9,620 nt of DNA, from contig JAUVLY010000024.1 in NCBI GenBank assembly GCA_030600505.1, positions 1-9,620 on the forward strand, in the 5' to 3' direction. Under the pieces are notes generated by a model, which was given only the letters and a program-made list of their open reading frames with translations, did no database searches and was not told where the DNA came from. Below, piece by piece: positions 7,604 to 9,620 of this stretch. How positions within the stretch are numbered: position 1 is the stretch's first letter; every line of letters starts with the position of its first letter. Source of the stretch: Candidatus Falkowiibacteriota bacterium (GTDB lineage Bacteria; Patescibacteriota; Patescibacteriia; Patescibacteriales; UBA12075). A program made the position numbers and the translations under genes.

Positions 7604-7774
7604 ATGCGTAGAAATCTAAAAAATAAAAATACTCGTAAGCTTTTTGGCCGCGGTGGCTCAACCGCCCTTACCATCCCCAAAGAAATTCTAACAAAATTGA
7701 AATGGCGCAAAGGACAAAAAGTTATTGTTAAACAGCGCGCTAAAAAAATTATAATCAGTGACTGGGAAAAATAA
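7604..7774 (+). CDS. AbrB/SpoVT/MazE-like swapped-hairpin DNA-binding protein, 56 aa
   Basis: The product is 56 residues and very basic. Residues 14-33 (core GGSTALTIPKEI, 17-28) are the hallmark of the swapped-hairpin AbrB fold; KWRKGQKVIV (33-42) and IIISDWEK (49-56) complete it. Known: these proteins dimerise and bind DNA as transition-state regulators or as antitoxins of the MazE/VapB kind. There is no C-terminal toxin-binding extension, so a stand-alone regulator is as likely as an antitoxin. Its TAA overlaps the ATG of the nuclease gene (TAATG), pointing to a shared mRNA and coupled translation. Three palindromic repeats precede its ATG, suggesting autorepression. The family call is firm; targets are unknown. 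Confidence 0.88.
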   Translation: MRRNLKNKNTRKLFGRGGSTALTIPKEILTKLKWRKGQKVIVKQRAKKIIISDWEK

Positions 7775-8289
7775 TGCTAAAAAATAAAAATAATTTTTAT
7801 TATCTTGGCTTGGCTTTTATTGTTTTTGTTGGCCTGTTATGGCTGGCTCATCCCCTGGCAATTAACGCGCCTAGTGCCGACGGCCTGCTAAGCGTTGTCC
7901 AGGTCTATGATGGCGACACCATCGTGGTGCTACTTGACGGCAAGCGAGAATCGGTCCGCTTGCTTGGCATAGACACCCCGGAAGTGGACAGCCCCTACAC
8001 GAAAGTTGAGTGCTTTGGTAAGGAGGCTAGTGAGTTTGTTAAAAATCTACTACTAAATCAAAAGGTCCGTCTAGTGCCCGACCCAGTGGGCGATGACCGC
8101 GACAAATACGAGCGCCTCCTACGCTACGTATATCTAGATGACACAGATATTAACGCCCAACTACTCACAGAAGGCTACGCCTACCTTCTCGACACCTTCC
8201 CCTTCTCCCATGTAGATGAATACCGCGCCCTAGAAGAGGCTGCCCGTAAAAATACAGTAGGCCTTTGGCAGGAGTGTGAAAAAAATTAG
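7774..8289 (+). CDS. Exported or membrane-anchored thermonuclease (SNase-like)
   Basis: This 171-residue protein has one hydrophobic segment (about 9-30) after a Lys/Asn-rich start, then a full staphylococcal-nuclease fold (about 38-166). Recognised motifs: VYDGDT (44-49; Asp46 and Asp48 match the calcium-binding acids), VRLLGIDTPE (61-70; Arg62 and Glu70 match catalytic Arg35 and Glu43), DKYERLLRYV (110-119; Arg114 matches Arg87) and GLW near the end. All key catalytic residues are kept, so an active calcium-dependent nuclease acting outside the cytoplasm is expected. The usual Gly of DKYGR is Glu113 here. The ATG overlaps the AbrB-like stop, and no separate Shine-Dalgarno is clear. In small-genome CPR cells a secreted nuclease could help scavenge nucleotides; that role is inference. 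Confidence 0.92.
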   Translation: MLKNKNNFYYLGLAFIVFVGLLWLAHPLAINAPSADGLLSVVQVYDGDTIVVLLDGKRESVRLLGIDTPEVDSPYTKVECFGKEASEFVKNLLLNQKVRLVPDPVGDDRDKYERLLRYVYLDDTDINAQLLTEGYAYLLDTFPFSHVDEYRALEEAARKNTVGLWQECEKN

Positions 8290-8315
8290 CTAATATTTAA
8301 ATACTTCGGGATTAA

Positions 8316-8957
8316 ATGAGTACTTTGCATAAATCTATTAAAAATATGGCATCCACTTTTCATGGTAATCTTTCAAATAATAACGTAAAGCATGCTAAGA
8401 CCCTATATGTTTTTATTGATTCCTCAAATTTATGGGCAGTCCAAAAATCAAAAGGCAAATTTTTTGATTACCCCCTACTTGTTAAATTTATACAAAAAAA
8501 ATTTAATCCCAGCACTATAAAAATTTTTTACTATGCAGCTTATCCCGCTGAAGGCACAAGAAGCTATAGCCTAGATGGAAAACATAAATTTTTTACTTTT
8601 CTAAAAAAAGGTTTGAATTTTACTGTACGTAAAAAAGAATTAAAGAGAATAAAAATTACTCATGATGACCTAGGCGAAAGTACAAAAGAAAAAGGAGATA
8701 TGGATGTAGAAATTACAATAGATGCGGTGCATTATAAAACTAATTATGACACCGCAATTTTCTTTTCAGGAGATTCTGATTTTTTAGCATTAATAAACTA
8801 TCTAAAAAGATCCAATAAAAAAATTTATGTCTTCTCCTCAAAAAATAATGTTTCCGAGGAGTTACGCACAGGAGCAGATGGTTATTGTGACGTACTCACA
8901 ATAGATGAAACAACTGACAACATCTGGGGCAGAGATTTACAAAGAAGGCCACAATAA
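8316..8957 (+). CDS. NYN-domain (LabA/DUF88-like, PIN-fold) putative ribonuclease
   Basis: This 213-residue protein carries an NYN domain at about 29-195. The motifs are YVFIDSSNLW (31-40; Asp35), KGDMDVEITIDAV (126-138; Asp128, Asp130, Asp136), FFSGDSDFLALI (149-160; Asp153, Asp155), KKIYVF (168-173) and a closing LRTGADGYCDVL. These acidic residues fit the metal-binding site of PIN-like nucleases. Known: NYN proteins are usually metal-dependent RNases, though many bacterial members lack an assigned substrate. No signal peptide or membrane segment is seen, so it should be cytoplasmic. It follows the SNase gene by 26 bases without an obvious promoter and may share its operon. Its sequence is clearly AT-richer than the SNase gene. 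ATG 8346 (residue 11) is a possible alternative start; neither start has a good Shine-Dalgarno. Confidence 0.87.
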   Translation: MSTLHKSIKNMASTFHGNLSNNNVKHAKTLYVFIDSSNLWAVQKSKGKFFDYPLLVKFIQKKFNPSTIKIFYYAAYPAEGTRSYSLDGKHKFFTFLKKGLNFTVRKKELKRIKITHDDLGESTKEKGDMDVEITIDAVHYKTNYDTAIFFSGDSDFLALINYLKRSNKKIYVFSSKNNVSEELRTGADGYCDVLTIDETTDNIWGRDLQRRPQ

Positions 8958-8982
8958 AAACAACCCTCCGCGAGGAGGGTTG
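8956..8982 (-). terminator. GC-rich hairpin with a T-tract on the minus strand
   Basis: CAACCCTCC (8961-8969) pairs perfectly with GGAGGGTTG (8974-8982) across a 4-nt loop, GCGA as plus-strand RNA, a GNRA tetraloop. The U-tract (complement of 8956-8960) follows only for minus-strand transcripts. In the plus direction the stem is followed by CCCTAAG, so as a terminator for the NYN gene it would be non-canonical, though it could still protect the mRNA 3' end. Confidence 0.6.
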
Positions 8983-9003
8983 CCCTAAGATGTAATACCC
9001 TAA

Positions 9004-9023
9004 CAGTCCTATGGCTAGGACTG
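9004..9023. other. Perfect 8-bp inverted repeat
   Basis: CAGTCCTA (9004-9011) and TAGGACTG (9016-9023) flank the 4-base loop TGGC. It could fold in RNA from either strand: in the NYN 3' untranslated region or in the predicted minus-strand RNA. Confidence 0.6.
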
Positions 9024-9035
9024 AAAGACACTACT

Positions 9036-9064
9036 AATATAGCATAAATTTGTCTAACTTACAA
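9036..9064 (-). promoter_or_regulatory. Possible minus-strand promoter for the small RNA
   Basis: On the minus strand TTGTAA (9064-9059) and TATATT (9041-9036) are separated by 17 bases, with TG in the extended -10 position. The match is fair, but the region is AT-rich, so chance matches are likely. Confidence 0.35.
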
Positions 9065-9082
9065 TAGTAACTAAATTATACT

Positions 9083-9112
9083 AAAAAACCAGGCCAAAAC
9101 CCCGGTTTTTTT
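9083..9112 (+). terminator. Bidirectional intrinsic terminator
   Basis: AAAAAACC (9083-9090) pairs with GGTTTTTT (9104-9111), and inner GG/CC pairs may extend the stem. A run of seven T follows on the plus strand and an A-run precedes it, so it can work in both directions. It probably ends the AbrB-SNase-NYN transcript. Confidence 0.7.
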
Positions 9113-9134
9113 GTGTTTAATTAGGTATAAAATA

Positions 9135-9162
9135 TTGACTAAACAGCTGAAATGGTTATAAT
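9135..9162 (+). promoter_or_regulatory. Strong sigma70-like promoter for the zinc-ribbon gene
   Basis: TTGACT (9135-9140) and a perfect TATAAT (9157-9162) are 16 bases apart, just downstream of the terminator. Transcription would start near 9169, giving a leader of about 155-205 nt depending on the start codon. A 7-bp hairpin (AGTAATT/AATTACT, 9166-9188) would sit at its 5' end. Confidence 0.65.
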
Positions 9163-9374
9163 AAGAGTAATTATATAAAAAAATTACTTACTTTAGATAA
9201 AAATTATATACCTTCACATATTACTTGTTAGTTGAAATATATGTTTTTCTTTCAGGGTTACCGCCCTTACTTTTAAAAAGAATTAAATTTTGTTTTTTAT
9301 TTATTTAATAAAGGGGAAATAGGGTGTTTTCTCCGCTGTCGCTGCGAAAACGATTTATTTTAATTTTAAAACAT

Positions 9375-9557
9375 ATGAAAAAATGTCCTTATTGTGCCGA
9401 AGAAATACAAGATGAAGCTATAAAATGTCGATACTGTCATAGTGACCTACCAATTTCCAAAGAAAATAATGCACTTCCTGCCGAAAAAAAAGAGTCCGCA
9501 GAAATAACAACCCAAGATAGAATGGAAGGTACCCCAAACACTAGACACATTGTCTAA
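9375..9557 (+). CDS. Short zinc-ribbon protein, possibly truncated
   Basis: From ATG 9375 the product is 60 residues. It begins MKKCPYCAEEIQDEAIKCRYC, with four zinc-ligand cysteines (4, 7, 18, 21; CxxC-x10-CxxC). This is the common N-terminal zinc ribbon that often precedes membrane or other domains. Here only a polar Lys/Glu-rich tail follows, and no membrane segment. The last 11 or so residues are encoded by sequence that looks like an insertion-sequence end, so the original C-terminus may be lost. GTG 9324, in frame, has AAGGGG seven bases upstream and is a real alternative start, adding 17 basic-hydrophobic residues. I prefer ATG because family members start at MKKCPYC. Function unknown; a protein- or nucleic-acid-binding adaptor is possible. 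Confidence 0.7.
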   Translation: MKKCPYCAEEIQDEAIKCRYCHSDLPISKENNALPAEKKESAEITTQDRMEGTPNTRHIV

Positions 9558-9578
9558 GACATAATAAAATTGGGGTAT
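9523..9578 (+). mobile_element. Possible left end of an insertion sequence
   Basis: A block beginning TGGAAGGTACCCC has TACCCCAA (9530-9537) and its inverted copy TTGGGGTA (9570-9577). Between them lies the palindrome TAGACA-CAT-TGTCTA (9542-9556). It ends directly before a new ATG, the layout expected at the transposase side of a small IS. The matching right end is outside the window, so the element is unproven. Confidence 0.35.
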
Positions 9579-9620
9579 ATGAAAAAACAACACAAGATTT
9601 CAAAAGAAATCAAAGATCAA
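9579..9620 (+). CDS. 5' end of a gene, possibly a transposase OrfA (cut by window edge)
   Basis: The frame opens at ATG 9579 and is still open at the last base, giving 14 residues, MKKQHKISKEIKDQ. GGGG lies three bases upstream, too close for a good ribosome site. The Lys-rich start with ISKEIKDQ resembles from memory the beginning of HTH-containing transposase OrfA proteins of the IS3 type in CPR genomes. With so few residues this is only suggestive. The inverted repeats before it support a mobile-element reading. Confidence 0.4.
   Translation, partial: MKKQHKISKEIKDQ

Larger units (their letters stand above)
8956..9029 (-). ncRNA. Possible small RNA with two hairpins and an intrinsic terminator
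   Basis: A minus-strand promoter (-35 TTGTAA, 17-base spacer, extended -10 TGCTATATT) lies just upstream. The predicted transcript of about 74 nt holds hairpin CAGTCCTA/TAGGACTG (9004-9023) and ends with a 9-bp GC-rich hairpin (8961-8982) followed by TTTTT. No reading frame is present. It would overlap the last codon of the NYN gene in antisense. No known RNA family is recognised; this is a prediction from signals only. Confidence 0.35.
8958..9374. other. AT-rich non-coding region between NYN and zinc-ribbon genes
   Basis: The 417 bases hold a 9-bp hairpin, an 8-bp hairpin, a bidirectional terminator and a strong plus-strand promoter. From about 9190 to 9310 I see only AT-rich leader sequence without a convincing gene on either strand. 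Confidence 0.7.

Noticed and set aside
9261..9275. ACCGCCCTTAC shared with the AbrB-like coding sequence near 7661
   Set aside because: An 11-base match inside one coding region and one leader, without flanking similarity; most likely chance.
1..9620. tRNA or rRNA genes, and recoding of TGA
   Set aside because: No cloverleaf or rRNA-like sequence was noticed, and no in-frame TGA occurs in the long giant frame, so standard bacterial code is assumed.

Overview
The window looks like a piece of a Patescibacteria (Candidate Phyla Radiation) chromosome, probably a Parcubacteria-type lineage. The clues are a giant secreted beta-sandwich protein combining DUF2341, LamG and fibronectin-III domains, an exported thermonuclease of the type common in that group, a tiny AbrB/SpoVT-type protein, tightly packed small genes and weak or absent Shine-Dalgarno sites. 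The code is standard bacterial: no in-frame TGA occurs in more than 2,400 codons and tryptophan is TGG. The lineage call is inference.

Region 1 (1-7281, minus strand) is one uninterrupted reading frame of at least 2,427 codons. It starts at 7281 and is still open at base 1, so its 3' end lies outside the window. It encodes a membrane-anchored or exported giant surface protein: basic N-terminus and hydrophobic segment, a long acidic low-complexity spacer, then a chain of beta-sandwich modules. A roughly 230-residue pair of modules is present twice, and a DUF2341-LamG cassette of about 330 residues sits inside the second copy.

Region 2 (7282-7603) is a divergent intergenic region. It carries a sigma70-like promoter for the giant gene with hairpins in its leader, a C/G-rich REP-like inverted-repeat element that is also a potential G-quadruplex, and an extended -10 promoter followed by three tandem 12-bp palindrome-like units directly before the next start codon.

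Region 3 (7604-8957, plus strand) is a probable operon: an AbrB-like DNA-binding protein of 56 residues, an SNase-like nuclease with an N-terminal membrane or signal segment whose ATG overlaps the previous stop (TAATG), and, 26 bases on, an NYN/PIN-like nuclease. The palindromes suggest autoregulation by the AbrB-like protein.

Region 4 (8958-9620) is AT-rich. It holds a possible minus-strand small RNA converging on the NYN gene, a bidirectional intrinsic terminator, a strong promoter with a long untranslated leader, a short zinc-ribbon gene, and what may be the left end of an insertion sequence with the first 14 codons of its transposase gene, cut by the window edge.
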